From Zobellia galactanivorans (GTDB lineage: Bacteria > Bacteroidota > Bacteroidia > Flavobacteriales > Flavobacteriaceae): 64,000 nucleotides of DNA. The notes beneath the pieces are model-generated. The model saw nothing but the letters and a program-made list of their open reading frames with translations. It had not been told where the DNA came from and did not search any database. Every line of letters starts with the position of its first letter. Positions within the stretch are counted from its first letter, which is position 1. Below are positions 1 to 8,184 of the stretch, one piece after another. The DNA is taken from positions 5,142,501-5,206,500 of the forward strand of contig NC_015844.1 in NCBI RefSeq assembly GCF_000973105.1, given 5' to 3'. The translations under genes were made by a program, and so were the position numbers.

Positions 1-389
1 CCGGCCGCCGCTTTTAAAATACTTCGCTCTTTTGAAAGTAAAATTTCCAACGCTTTTAAAATATTCTCAACGGCCGATTCCCCGTCTGAAACATTTTCGG
101 CTTCATTTATTTCCGAATGTTTTAAATATTTAGTGAAAGTATGGTATGGTGATTGGCTTAGGGTAAGTATACGTTCTGCAATTTCATCTACTTTTTCTAA
201 CGCATCATTATACAATTCTTCGAATTTTAAATGTAGTTCAAAGAATTTCTTTCCTTTAATATTCCAGTGAAACCCTCTTAAATTCATATAGAATTGTTGG
301 TAGTTTGCTAAAAGGTCGTTCAACTTTTCTGCAATTTGCTTTGAGTCGGTTATTTTTAAGCCAATGTTGTTTAGTTCTGAATTTTTCAT
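1..389 (-). CDS. dps: Dps-family ferritin-like protein, 3' end outside the window
   Basis: My own translation from the ATG at 389 gives 129 residues and runs off the window edge, so the C-terminus is missing. Residues 31-60 contain the Dps signature FHWNIKGKKFFELHLKFEE, with the His, Glu and Asp region that binds iron at the ferroxidase centre between subunits. Dps proteins form dodecamers that oxidise and store ferrous iron with peroxide and protect DNA in stress. The gene starts only 5 bases after the stop of the persulfide dioxygenase-like gene at 395..1738, so the two are probably co-transcribed, with this gene second. Family assignment is secure. The physiological role is inferred from the family. 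Confidence 0.9.
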   Translation of the reverse strand, partial: MKNSELNNIGLKITDSKQIAEKLNDLLANYQQFYMNLRGFHWNIKGKKFFELHLKFEELYNDALEKVDEIAERILTLSQSPYHTFTKYLKHSEINEAENVSDGESAVENILKALEILLSKERSILKAAA

Positions 390-394
390 TATTT

Positions 395-1738
395 CTATTT
401 TTTAAAGTAGTTTATATTTTCACTTAAGTCGAAGACACTTGTTTTGTCGATCATATTCTCTACAATGCTACTACCAATAGCACTTCTATACCCACCGGCA
501 CAATGAACTACAATTGGTTTATCCGTAGGAATATCACTTTTTGAATACCGCAGATCATTTAAAGGAATGTGAATGGCATTTTCAAACCATTTTTCTTCTG
601 AAACCTCACTTTCATTTCTAATATCTAAAATAGTGTATTGCTCTTTACGGTTTTTGAATTTTTCAAAATCAAGAACATCTGAACTCTTTGCTGGTTCATT
701 TGACAAGGTACATAGCTCAACAATTTGAGTTTCATAACCTATTTTGGCTATGCGATCAACTATTTTATCCCTGTCTTGTACAGAGCCTATGATAACATAA
801 AACTTTTCCTCTGGTTTTATAAGTGTGCCCAACCATGTTTCCAATTTGTCATCTTCATCCCGGGCCATAATATTTATACTACCTGTGAGGTGGTTTTTTT
901 TGTAGTCTTCTTGATCTCTAACGTCAACAATCAAGCTCCCTTTGGGAAGGCTTTTAACTCCAATTCTTAAAGGAACATCCGCCACATTTTTGGTGTAGCT
1001 GTCCACACCATTTTTATTTAGGTTTACATCAAATCCAAAATAGTTGGGAATAAATGGTTGGTCACTTAGAATGTAGTTTACAAATTCTTCTTCGGTTTGT
1101 TTCTTAAATGCCCAATTTCCCATTCTTTCATTGCCAAGTGTGCTAGAAGAATCAGAACTCATATTTTTACCACATAATGACCCAGCGCCGTGCGCTGGAT
1201 AAATAAGAGTGTCATCAGGTAAATGATTGAATTTAGTTAGAATCGTATTGTACATCATTTTAGCCAGCTCTTCTCTTTTCGCTTTCATGTTTCCTGCTTT
1301 CTCACGTAAGTCGGGTCTTCCAACATCTCCAATAAATAAAGTATCACCTGAGAACATCGCGTGTTTTCCTTTTTCATTCTTTGCTATAATGGTTATACCA
1401 TCAGGGGAATGTCCAGGAGTGTTAATAGCCGTAAGGCTTATTTCCCCTAGTTTAATACTGTTGCTATCATCAAATGATCGATGGGGGTAGTTTGCACCAA
1501 CTAATTTAGAAACGTAAATAGTTGCTCCCGTTTCATTATGGATTTGCAAATGGCTGCTTACAAAATCTGCGTGTGGATGTGTTTCAATTACAGCTACAAT
1601 CTTTGCTTTGTTTTGTTCTGCGAACCTATAATATGGCATTGGGTTTCGTGCTGGGTCTATCAATGCCATTTTCCCCTCACTAATAATTGCATATGAGTAA
1701 TGTGCCAATGGCTTATCTTGAAATTGTTTAATAGTCAT
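395..1738 (-). CDS. CstB-like persulfide dioxygenase / double rhodanese fusion
   Basis: 447 residues in three parts. Residues 1-220 are a metallo-beta-lactamase fold of the ETHE1/persulfide dioxygenase type: H54, H56 and D58 sit in THPHADF, where the usual second His after Asp is Phe, as is common in this subfamily; a later NTPGHSPDG and FSGDTLF complete the iron site. Residues about 255-345 are a rhodanese-like domain without a catalytic Cys. Residues about 355-447 are a rhodanese with the active Cys in VVHCAGGYRS. This order and length match staphylococcal CstB, which converts low-molecular-weight persulfides to thiosulfate. The expected role is sulfide or persulfide detoxification in the cytoplasm. 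It lies immediately upstream of dps. No dedicated regulator is visible. Confidence 0.85.
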   Translation of the reverse strand: MTIKQFQDKPLAHYSYAIISEGKMALIDPARNPMPYYRFAEQNKAKIVAVIETHPHADFVSSHLQIHNETGATIYVSKLVGANYPHRSFDDSNSIKLGEISLTAINTPGHSPDGITIIAKNEKGKHAMFSGDTLFIGDVGRPDLREKAGNMKAKREELAKMMYNTILTKFNHLPDDTLIYPAHGAGSLCGKNMSSDSSSTLGNERMGNWAFKKQTEEEFVNYILSDQPFIPNYFGFDVNLNKNGVDSYTKNVADVPLRIGVKSLPKGSLIVDVRDQEDYKKNHLTGSINIMARDEDDKLETWLGTLIKPEEKFYVIIGSVQDRDKIVDRIAKIGYETQIVELCTLSNEPAKSSDVLDFEKFKNRKEQYTILDIRNESEVSEEKWFENAIHIPLNDLRYSKSDIPTDKPIVVHCAGGYRSAIGSSIVENMIDKTSVFDLSENINYFKK

Positions 1739-1790
1739 AACGTAATTTTATATGTATAAATTTAATCAATATCAGTGGAGACAACAGTAA

Positions 1791-2279
1791 CCAAAGTTAC
1801 ATGTCATAGCCGTATGTCCGCAGGGCAAGGTGATACCCTTCACCAAGGTGTTCGACAATCACCGTACGGGCACCAAAATGAAGGAATATAGGGCACAAAA
1901 ACATGTTTGTATCGAGTGTTACTTGCGACGGACCTGTTTGGGCAAAAGCGCCCAAGAAAAGAAATTCAGTGTCACCTATTACCGGGCCGAGTACGAGCGT
2001 AACATCAAAAGGGTGAACAGCGGTCGGGGGCAGGTATATGAAGGGCAGGCGCCAGGGTACGGTGGACCTCGTTTTCGGAACGCTGACGCAGTTTATGGGG
2101 CTTAGGAAGATAACACCATAGGATTGGCACAGGCCACCAAGGTGCTGCGCCTCTCGGCGATTGCCTATAACCTGAAAAAGTACCTGAAATTCACGGAAAA
2201 ACGTTCAAAAAGTGGGGTGGGCAACTTGCTTTGTCCGCTATGCTCAAAACGCACTTATCTTCCTCCTTGGAGTTCTTGA
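1791..2279 (+). pseudogene. Decayed C-terminal part of an IS1182-type DDE transposase
   Basis: One frame reads CPQGKVIPFTKVF, then Cys-x2-Cys and LRRTC, then SGRGQ. This is the Cys-rich linker typical of IS1182-family transposases. From about 2065 to 2117 the matching residues (VFGTLTQFMGLRKI) are in another frame, and from about 2118 the first frame resumes with GLAQATKVLRLSAIAYNLKK, the family's C-terminus, ending at a TGA at 2277. Two opposite frameshifts are therefore needed to restore the protein, and the N-terminal catalytic part is absent. A 91-residue reading frame beginning with GTG at 1830 covers only part of the remnant and should not be called a gene. Terminal inverted repeats were not identified. 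Confidence 0.75.
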
Positions 2280-2323
2280 AAAAGACCTAAGATTCAGTAT
2301 CCGATATTGATGGGAAAATAAAA

Positions 2324-2341
2324 AAGCCCTGAAAGCGGCTT
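2324..2341 (-). terminator. Possible intrinsic terminator after the 2431..2934 gene
   Basis: On the minus strand AAGCC pairs with GGCTT across an 8-base loop and is followed by a T-rich run (TTTTATTTT). It lies about 90 bases past the stop of the membrane protein gene. The stem is short, so this is a weak call. Confidence 0.35.
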
Positions 2342-2430
2342 ATAATAATTCATTTTGTTGTCCATCAGGGGCTTGTGCAGGGGGTGCTTTTGTTGGCAAA
2401 AGTTTATACGAAACCTCTGAATACTATTTT

Positions 2431-2934
2431 TTAGCCATAAATAGCTACCATAGCTAATGATATATATATAATTGACATGACTACTGGTAACGCAAAAAGT
2501 ACGGTCCTCATATTTATATAATTATTTCCTGATTTTAATTTTTCATGCCATTCATGGAAAAAAGGTTTTAAAGGCAAATAAGTTTCCATTTCTTCCAATG
2601 TTTCATGTTTTGCTGTTGTTAGCTTATAATGAGATTTTGAAATCATTAACCAAATTGCACAAATAAATATTCCTGACAACAAGAGCATTATAATTCCAAA
2701 TATTCCCATTACAACTTCTTTTTTTATAATAATTAGAAAGCCAGAAAGGAATATAAATTGAATTGATATAAAAAATTTAATGGTATTCATAAACCTGTTG
2801 TGATGCTGATCTAATATCTCTGCATAAAGTTTGTATTGTTCCATAATTGAAGTATGGTAAACCTCATTACTATAATCACTTTTTAAATTTGATTCTAGTT
2901 TATTTCTGTCATCAATACCACTTTGATTTGCCAT
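2431..2934 (-). CDS. Small membrane protein, RipA-family-like
   Basis: 167 residues. A hydrophilic N-terminus (1-45) is followed by hydrophobic segments at about 49-71, 74-98 and 143-166. Between the second and third lies a soluble stretch with SHYKLTTAKHETLEEMETYLP and then F.EWH. An amphipathic helix just after the second membrane segment, plus a short LP...EW motif, resembles the RipA family of small octameric bacterial membrane proteins of unclear function. I recall this family by pattern only. Base composition is strongly AT-rich compared with the rest of the window, which fits recent acquisition. It sits between a transposase remnant and an inverted repeat. A terminator-like hairpin follows at 2324..2341. 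Confidence 0.6.
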   Translation of the reverse strand: MANQSGIDDRNKLESNLKSDYSNEVYHTSIMEQYKLYAEILDQHHNRFMNTIKFFISIQFIFLSGFLIIIKKEVVMGIFGIIMLLLSGIFICAIWLMISKSHYKLTTAKHETLEEMETYLPLKPFFHEWHEKLKSGNNYINMRTVLFALPVVMSIIYISLAMVAIYG

Positions 2935-2951
2935 AGTTGGTTTAATTTTTT

Positions 2952-3079
2952 GCTAATTGTTGTATATGGTTTGTTGCGTGGTTTAAGCACTGATGCCAGT
3001 AAATAAATCACAAATAGAAAGTCCGCTAGGGCTTTCGTAAATACGTTAAAACTAGCAATTAATTTTATACGGCAATTGC
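2952..3079. repeat. Imperfect long inverted repeat in the intergenic space
   Basis: The left arm (about 2954-2976, AATTGTTGTATATGG and onward) pairs imperfectly with the right arm (about 3055-3079, containing TTTTATACGGCAATT). About 75 bases separate the arms. The element fills nearly the whole space between two small, AT-rich, same-strand genes. Such cassette-like boundaries resemble recombination sites or folded mobile-cassette ends, but no integrase is present in the window, so its nature is open. Confidence 0.4.
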
Positions 3080-3088
3080 TTTATTCTC

Positions 3089-3619
3089 TCAACGTTTTAA
3101 ATATAAATCTTCTATTATTTTAATATGATGCAAATCGTGTCCGAGAATATGATATCCCAAAGCTCTTGCACTCGCTTTATTTCCATTTGCAATTCCGATA
3201 CGTTTTAATGATTTTTCGGAAAGTCCATTAAAAAGTGCAATGGTTGATAATCTTAAAGCTTCATATTCTTCCATAATACTCTCAATCGTTCTCTCTGAGG
3301 TGTCAGAGTTAAGATTATAATCATCTTGTTCAAATCCCGGAAAATTTGTTTTGTCGTTTCTAGCAAAGGAAAGCGCTCTATATCCGTCGATTCTTTCATC
3401 ATCGATTATATGGACCAAAACTTCTTTAATTGACCATTTATTCTTTTCGTATCTATAGTCTAATTGTTCACTCGATAAGCTATTAATCAAGTTTTTTGTT
3501 CTCTCTAAACTAGTTTTCAACTGTTCGATAAGGCTTCCATCTTTTTTTACCAATTACACATTCATCTCGGCATAAATAGGGTACTCATTTTGTGATGGAA
3601 ATTCAATATACTTGGTCAT
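3089..3619 (-). pseudogene. DinB-superfamily protein interrupted by an in-frame stop
   Basis: The longest uninterrupted frame (3089..3553, 154 residues) begins at a TTG that directly follows a TAA. Upstream of the TAA the same frame continues to an ATG at 3619, encoding MTKYIEFPSQNEYPIYAEMN. This matches the N-terminal start (NEY.. and a few residues before the helix) seen in DinB-like proteins of Bacteroidota. The body is typical: KWSIKEVLVHIIDDER early, ARALGYHILGHDLHHIKII at the end. One His in the first helix and two in the last form the usual metal site. DinB_2 proteins are putative metal-dependent thiol transferases or hydrolases. Restoring one codon at 3554-3556 would give a normal 176-residue protein. 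The gene is either inactivated, restarted at TTG, or affected by a sequencing error. Confidence 0.7.
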
Positions 3620-3653
3620 TTAGTTTTTCTTTTTCAGCTTGTTGCCAATAACG

Positions 3654-3704
3654 GGATATAGTTAGTGATGCTATCGTGCTTATAACATCCGAAATGCTAT
3701 ATCC
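3654..3704. repeat. Stem-loop with 8-bp arms (GGATATAG / CTATATCC)
   Basis: GGATATAG at 3654-3661 pairs exactly with CTATATCC at 3697-3704, with weaker pairing further in. It lies just upstream of the broken DinB gene. Together with the element at 2952..3079 it brackets that gene, giving a cassette-like arrangement. Function unknown. Confidence 0.4.
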
Positions 3705-3743
3705 TTCTTTTTAACACCTCTAATGTACACCTTTACGAAGACC

Positions 3744-3792
3744 TACCTTACAGGTTTACGTAAGGCTTTTAAGAAAGTTTTTAACAGGTGCT
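3744..3792 (+). repeat. Dispersed repeat, copy 1 (second copy at 24056..24103)
   Basis: 49 bases that align with 24056..24103 with four substitutions and one single-base gap. CCTTAC and GTAAGG inside the element can pair. A 60-codon open frame (3723..3905) runs through it, and the encoded TxLRKxFKKxFNR is preserved in both copies. The second copy has no start codon in that frame, so a nucleotide repeat is more likely than a gene. Confidence 0.6.
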
Positions 3793-4172
3793 ACCTAAGG
3801 GTGGGCATGGTCTGTGTTCCAGGACTTCTTGTACTTGCTGTAAACCGGCTATTTTTTTGCAAAAAACCTTTTGCTCTTCTGGTCGGGCCTAAAAAAAGCC
3901 CCTAAAAGAGGCTTATTCGGATCCGTTTTTTTTGGGGGGGGGAATCAATGGTTTGTGCAACGCTTACTATTGTGGGCTGTAGTTGTAAGGCTACAAAAAA
4001 AATTTAGGAAAAAACATCCATTTTTATTGTTGACATAAAACATTAGACTTACAATACTTTTTAATTCTGTTGGCCTGTCAGATACCATTTCAAAGGGTTT
4101 ATTCTTGCGAGTTGTTTTTCAGCTGACTCACAACGTAAATCTATACGTACTAATACCCTTTTTGCCTTACCC
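3793..4172. other. Intergenic stretch without a convincing gene
   Basis: AT-rich DNA between the dispersed repeat and the lipoprotein gene. It contains a small hairpin near 3892-3910 (AGCCCCT / AGAGGCT) and a run of T followed by a run of about ten G near 3927-3943. I see no coding frame with family resemblance on either strand. Confidence 0.5.
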
Positions 4173-4622
4173 TCAATTCAACTTTTTATAAATTTCGATA
4201 TTCTTAAAGACCGTATCGTTTCGCTCATAGGTATTTACTTGCTTGTAGGTATTTTTGCTACGTTCAATGGGTATCACATAGGTATTCACATCGCTCTGCA
4301 TCGATTTGGACATGGAGGTCAGGGTTTCCGTAATGGTATCGTTTTTAAAAGTGTAGGTACCATAACCGTGCCACTCGGAAGCATCGGGTGCCGGGTCGGT
4401 GTTCCAGATAACATGCCCCTCTAGATAGATTTTGTGCTGTACCTTGCTCGTATCCACACTTAGGGTATCGCCGTTTGCAAGATGGTAGAAATGGCTCAAC
4501 TCCCATACCCCATCAATGGGATGGCCTGTTTTGGCGCTTTTGTCGTCGGGAAGGGAATTACAGCAGACACAAAGGAGAGCGCTGGCAAAAACGAGATACA
4601 AGAGAGCAGCTTTTTTTTTCAT
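4173..4622 (-). CDS. Small lipoprotein with a lipocalin-like domain
   Basis: 149 residues. The N-terminus has a Lys-rich n-region, a hydrophobic core and a lipobox ending in ...CVCC-N near residues 18-22, so it is probably exported and lipidated. The mature part begins with GVWELSHFYHLANGD, the usual opening strand of lipocalin-like DUF domains in Bacteroidota, and continues with alternating beta strands (YGTYTFKNDTITE, YVIPIERSKNTY) to the end. No catalytic residues are recognisable. Base composition here returns to the window's normal level, unlike the segment before it. The ligand is unknown. Confidence 0.6.
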   Translation of the reverse strand: MKKKAALLYLVFASALLCVCCNSLPDDKSAKTGHPIDGVWELSHFYHLANGDTLSVDTSKVQHKIYLEGHVIWNTDPAPDASEWHGYGTYTFKNDTITETLTSMSKSMQSDVNTYVIPIERSKNTYKQVNTYERNDTVFKNIEIYKKLN

Positions 4623-4676
4623 GATCGGGCAATGGTTTAAATGGGTTTCGCCCTAAAACACAAGGTTTCCTAGGGC

Positions 4677-5210
4677 CTACGATTTTAAGTCGTAAGTAAG
4701 TATTTGTAAGCCGTCATCAAAGGCTTCCTTTTCAATCAGCTTTCCGACCGATACGGTTTTTGAGCTTCCAAAAAGTGGAATCCCCTCCCCTAGTATTATC
4801 GGGTTCAACTTGAGTTTCAATTGATCGATCAGCCCATGGTCAAGAAGCCATCCCGCAAATTCGCCACCGCCGCAGAGATATACGTCGGTTGGGGATGCCT
4901 TGGCGATTTCCTTGACCCGTTCTACCGACCTGTTTTCAATTCGAACCTTATCGGCAAGCTCATCAATTTTAAGCGTTTCGGAAAAGATATGGTGATCCAT
5001 GTTCAGGTAGGCCGGTTGTCCTGGTTCGAGTCCGTATTGATATCCGAATTCATAGGTTTTACGGCCCATAATCACGGTTTCAAACTTCGCCAGGTCAGCT
5101 TGGTATTTTTCAACGCCCTCCCCTTCCATAATAAACTCGCTTATATCGCCATTTTTTCCCGCGATATATCCGTCCAAAGAACTTGCTACGTAATAAATTA
5201 TCTTTTGCAT
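4677..5210 (-). CDS. RibD C-terminal / dihydrofolate reductase-fold protein
   Basis: 177 residues from the ATG at 5210; a GTG one codon earlier is possible but less likely. MQKIIYYVASSLDGYIAG, then GRKTYEFG and VYLCGGGEFAGWLLDHGLIDQL, follow the pattern of the DHFR-like reductases related to RibD_C and YyaP/YwjB. The Gly-rich VYLCGGGE loop binds NADPH in this fold, and the final strand (LNPIILGEGIPLFG) is also typical. The substrate of these stand-alone proteins is not established. It is a single gene read towards the lipoprotein gene, with a gap of 54 bases. Confidence 0.8.
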   Translation of the reverse strand: MQKIIYYVASSLDGYIAGKNGDISEFIMEGEGVEKYQADLAKFETVIMGRKTYEFGYQYGLEPGQPAYLNMDHHIFSETLKIDELADKVRIENRSVERVKEIAKASPTDVYLCGGGEFAGWLLDHGLIDQLKLKLNPIILGEGIPLFGSSKTVSVGKLIEKEAFDDGLQILTYDLKS

Positions 5211-5362
5211 CACTCGCTTTTACCGTGGTTGAACATGCTGTAAAAGCCCCCCTTCTAGAAGACTTACTTATAGCAAGATAACGAATATTAACAAAACCTG
5301 CCCTACATAGTTTTGTAAGATGTACGACAGCTTTGGTAAAAGCGGCTCGTCGGTCACCCTTT

Positions 5363-6481
5363 TTAGGCCATGCTGGCCACCGGTTCCTTCTCGCTTACCA
5401 TATCTACAATAAACTCGTCTATCTGCCTTTTCGTGACATTGGGCATACAAATGATATGGGTAGCCTCATCGGTAGCCAATTGCCATTTCTCTTTAATGCA
5501 AGGGGACACCTTGGGAAACACAACGGTAATGGCCCCTTTATTCGTCCATGCCGGTATGCCTATGTTATTCAATTCCTTTTTACAATATTCGGCGGTTTCA
5601 AGACTATGGCGATAACGCGCCTCAAGCCCTTTGATTCCCATTTTCTTTATGGCGTACCACAAAAAGAGCGCACTGTGCCCGTTTCTAGACCCTGTGATGG
5701 TCGTATCTAAAGAACCGATATAAGAAATACTCCGGGCTATTCTATCCCTTAAGGAACGCTTGGCCAAGATCACCCCCGAAGGAAAGGGCGATCCGATGAA
5801 TTTATGGCCGCTAATGGAAATACTGTCCGCCCCATCTTCAAAGTCAAAAGGGATACGGGGTTCGATAAAGGCACCATAGGCCCCTGCCAAGGCGGCATCG
5901 CAATGTATATAGTGGTTTTGAATGGCCAATTTCTTTAAAATCCCTTTTACTTTGGAAACATCGTCTTTGGCCTCGGTCATTGTGGTGCCGAAGGTAGTAA
6001 GCACAATAGCCGGTTTGTCGCGGTTCAGTTGCAGGGTATTCTCAAGGTCTTCATAGTCGAGTTCCCCATTTTCCTGCGACCTGATGGTAATGCTCGAAAG
6101 GTTGAGCAAATGGATGTTTTTTCTAACACTGTAATGGGTAGATTCAGAAAAATAGACCATGGCCTTTGGATAGAGTTCCCTCGCCAGATATAGTCCGTAC
6201 AGATTGCTCTCAGAGCCCCCATTGGTTACATAGCCCCAATAATCTTTTGGCGCTGCCCGAAACAGTTGGGCAAAGAAATCGACCACTTCCCTTTCCATTT
6301 CATGGGTTTGCACCTTATAGGTATTGGCTTCATAAGGATCCCCGACATTATTGATAGGATACGCTAAAAATTTATATAAGCTGGAGTAATCAAAGTCTTT
6401 GGCCACGGGGTAGCCGATAACCCTATCCTTTTCTTGGATAAGTTTCGCCCGTAACTCCTCTATTTGTCGCTCATTATCCAT
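5363..6481 (-). CDS. hdc: PLP-dependent histidine decarboxylase
   Basis: 372 residues from the ATG at 6481; a TTG three codons upstream gives a slightly longer frame but is not needed. The protein resembles the PLP-type bacterial histidine decarboxylases (about 378 residues) throughout. GYVTNGGSESNLYGLYLARE holds the phosphate-binding region, STHYSVRK carries the ring-stacking H116, HCDAALAGAYG carries D195 that contacts the pyridine nitrogen, and SISGHKFIGSPFPSG carries the Schiff-base K227. The expected reaction is histidine to histamine plus CO2. Related group II decarboxylases use other amino acids, so the substrate is a strong inference rather than proven. It is divergent from an Lrp/AsnC regulator. 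No antiporter gene lies beside it. Confidence 0.8.
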   Translation of the reverse strand: MDNERQIEELRAKLIQEKDRVIGYPVAKDFDYSSLYKFLAYPINNVGDPYEANTYKVQTHEMEREVVDFFAQLFRAAPKDYWGYVTNGGSESNLYGLYLARELYPKAMVYFSESTHYSVRKNIHLLNLSSITIRSQENGELDYEDLENTLQLNRDKPAIVLTTFGTTMTEAKDDVSKVKGILKKLAIQNHYIHCDAALAGAYGAFIEPRIPFDFEDGADSISISGHKFIGSPFPSGVILAKRSLRDRIARSISYIGSLDTTITGSRNGHSALFLWYAIKKMGIKGLEARYRHSLETAEYCKKELNNIGIPAWTNKGAITVVFPKVSPCIKEKWQLATDEATHIICMPNVTKRQIDEFIVDMVSEKEPVASMA

Positions 6482-6639
6482 ATCTAACAATTATTTTTAT
6501 TCTACAAATTTACGATTACTAATGATTTATTTCTGCAACGACATAAATTACAGAATATAAAACCACTATATTTACTATTTCAGTTTAAAATAACTGATTC
6601 TCCTTTTTATAGGATGGAATAACCGAAAAATAATCTGCC

Positions 6640-7092
6640 ATGGATGGAATCGATCGTAAAATACTGATGCAACTTCAAGAAAATGCAAAACAGAACACCA
6701 AGGAAATTGCCGGTAAAGTGGGACTAAGTGTAACCCCTACTTACGAAAGAATAAAAAAACTAGAACAAGGGGAAGTGATAAGTGCCTATGTGGCCTTATT
6801 GGACCGGGCCAAAATCGGCAAAAAGCTAATTGCCTATTGTCAGGTTACCTTGACCAAGCAACAAAAGAAATTGGCGGACAATTTTAAACGGGAAGTACTT
6901 TTGCTTCCGGATATTATGGAGTGCCATCAGGTCAGCGGAAATTTTGACTACCTATTGAAGATTGCCGTAGATGACATTGCGGGATTTCATGAATTCATCA
7001 ACGAGCAGTTGTCGATCATCAATGGCATCGCTACCATACATACTTCTTTTGTCTTAGATTCAGTAAAAGACAGCACGGCTTATAATCTGTGA
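6640..7092 (+). CDS. Lrp/AsnC-family transcriptional regulator
   Basis: 150 residues. Residues 1-60 form the winged helix: DRKILMQLQENAKQNTKEIAGKVGLSVTPTYERIKKLE. Residues about 65-145 form the RAM/AsnC effector-binding domain, with the characteristic VSGNFDYLLKIAV strand-turn. These proteins bind amino acids and assemble into octamers on DNA. The gene is divergent from hdc with about 158 bases between starts, which suggests it senses histidine or another amino acid and controls the decarboxylase as well as itself. That regulatory link is inferred from position only. The family assignment is secure. Confidence 0.9.
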   Translation: MDGIDRKILMQLQENAKQNTKEIAGKVGLSVTPTYERIKKLEQGEVISAYVALLDRAKIGKKLIAYCQVTLTKQQKKLADNFKREVLLLPDIMECHQVSGNFDYLLKIAVDDIAGFHEFINEQLSIINGIATIHTSFVLDSVKDSTAYNL

Positions 7093-7160
7093 TGGAAGGG
7101 TGCTTCCCACGCTTGCATTCCTTCGTCCGCGAAAGGACATTCCGCCCTACAAAGGGGGGA

Positions 7161-7961
7161 TTATAACTCTACCGAGGTTTCCCAACCATCGTAATCACCA
7201 TTTAGCTCAGCGGCCTTTTGACTCAACTTAAGAGTGTAGTCGTCTATGTCATTATACCCCACTTTATCGATTCGCGCTATTGAAATAACGAATTTGTATT
7301 CGCTCGGCTGTTCTGTATTTTCCTTCGTCAAGGTCTTAAACCCCAGACTATTTGTATAATCTTCAAACTGGTCCAATTCATTTTGGGTTTTAAAATAGAT
7401 CCAATGAAAGACTTCCCTTTCCTTCGTCAGTTGATCACCCGCTTTTTCTAGTTGCGCAAGTACTTTTCTGTTTTGAATGGATTGCATTTGTTGGGGCAAA
7501 GGGTATAAAAAGTCAAAATAGCCACTCCATTCCTTATCCAACTTATGTCCATAATCAAATTTATGATTCGGGAATGCGATCATTGCCGCGGAAACTTCCT
7601 TTTCCATTAAAATAGTATTCTCACCAAAAAAGTATAAATCCCTATACCCGTCTGAAGTCAGTCGGCCCACAAAAGTATAATTCAGGTTATTTTTGTCAAA
7701 CCGGTCTATTATTTCGTCCTCAATTTTCCATAACTCGTCGGCATCTTCATTACTCGACAGACCATTGTCTCTCGGATTGGGCATTTCGATGGACACATAG
7801 ACTACATTTTCTTGTCCCTTAATTGGGGCAACGCTCTTTAAGTTCAAATCGGTTGCAATCGAACTCAATTTATCATTTACATTGGAGAAGTAAAATGTCC
7901 AATCAGGTTGATATTCATTTTTTGGCGCAGATTGCCCGAAGGTGTTACCTAAAGATCCCAT
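7161..7961 (-). CDS. DUF695 + RraB-like two-domain protein
   Basis: 266 residues. Residues about 15-150 match the DUF695 pattern (PDWTFYFSNVNDKLSSIATDLNL, then DELWKIEDEI and a DxxRDLYFF strand). Residues about 165-266 match the ribonuclease E inhibitor RraB fold: REVFHWIYFKTQNELDQF and the terminal LNGDYDGWETS. This domain pair occurs in many bacteria, but whether it regulates RNase E in Bacteroidota is not known. There is no clear signal peptide. It is the first of three minus-strand single genes (with 8185..9069 and 9260..9811) that resemble the orphan immunity-type genes found around polymorphic toxins. The intergenic repeat at 8044..8121 follows upstream of it. Confidence 0.7.
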   Translation of the reverse strand: MGSLGNTFGQSAPKNEYQPDWTFYFSNVNDKLSSIATDLNLKSVAPIKGQENVVYVSIEMPNPRDNGLSSNEDADELWKIEDEIIDRFDKNNLNYTFVGRLTSDGYRDLYFFGENTILMEKEVSAAMIAFPNHKFDYGHKLDKEWSGYFDFLYPLPQQMQSIQNRKVLAQLEKAGDQLTKEREVFHWIYFKTQNELDQFEDYTNSLGFKTLTKENTEQPSEYKFVISIARIDKVGYNDIDDYTLKLSQKAAELNGDYDGWETSVEL

Positions 7962-8043
7962 AATAAAAATAAAGGTTAGTACTTGCTTGCGTTGGTTTTG
8001 TTAATTGCGACAACACATTAGGTTGTAGTATTGACGTTATTAT

Positions 8044-8121
8044 AACGCCTAAAACAACAAATCCTTATACCCTATTGGAAAAATGAACGTGATACCTGCT
8101 CCGGCCAAGGGCCACATTCCC
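8044..8121. repeat. 78-bp intergenic direct repeat, copy 1
   Basis: Begins AACGCCTAAAA and ends GGCCAAGGGCCACATTCCC. It aligns over its whole length with 9131..9208, the ends being nearly identical and the middle more diverged. The two copies flank the DUF4261 gene in the same orientation. Confidence 0.75.
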
Positions 8122-8184
8122 AGCCCTGCGTCCTGCTCCTTTGAAAGGAAACCAACACAACCCCGTATGGTTCAATAAGTTGCA

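Noticed and set aside
1830-2105. 91-residue frame with a GTG start as a gene
   Set aside because: It is only the middle of the transposase remnant; the family similarity continues outside and in another frame.
3723-3905. 60-residue frame as a gene
   Set aside because: It lies over the dispersed repeat and a hairpin. The second copy of the repeat has no start codon in that frame.
3927-3943. Run of T and G as a functional motif
   Set aside because: Probably a length-variable homopolymer; no known element matches.
5268-5450. 60-residue minus-strand frame past the end of hdc
   Set aside because: It overlaps the hdc C-terminus in another frame and resembles no family.
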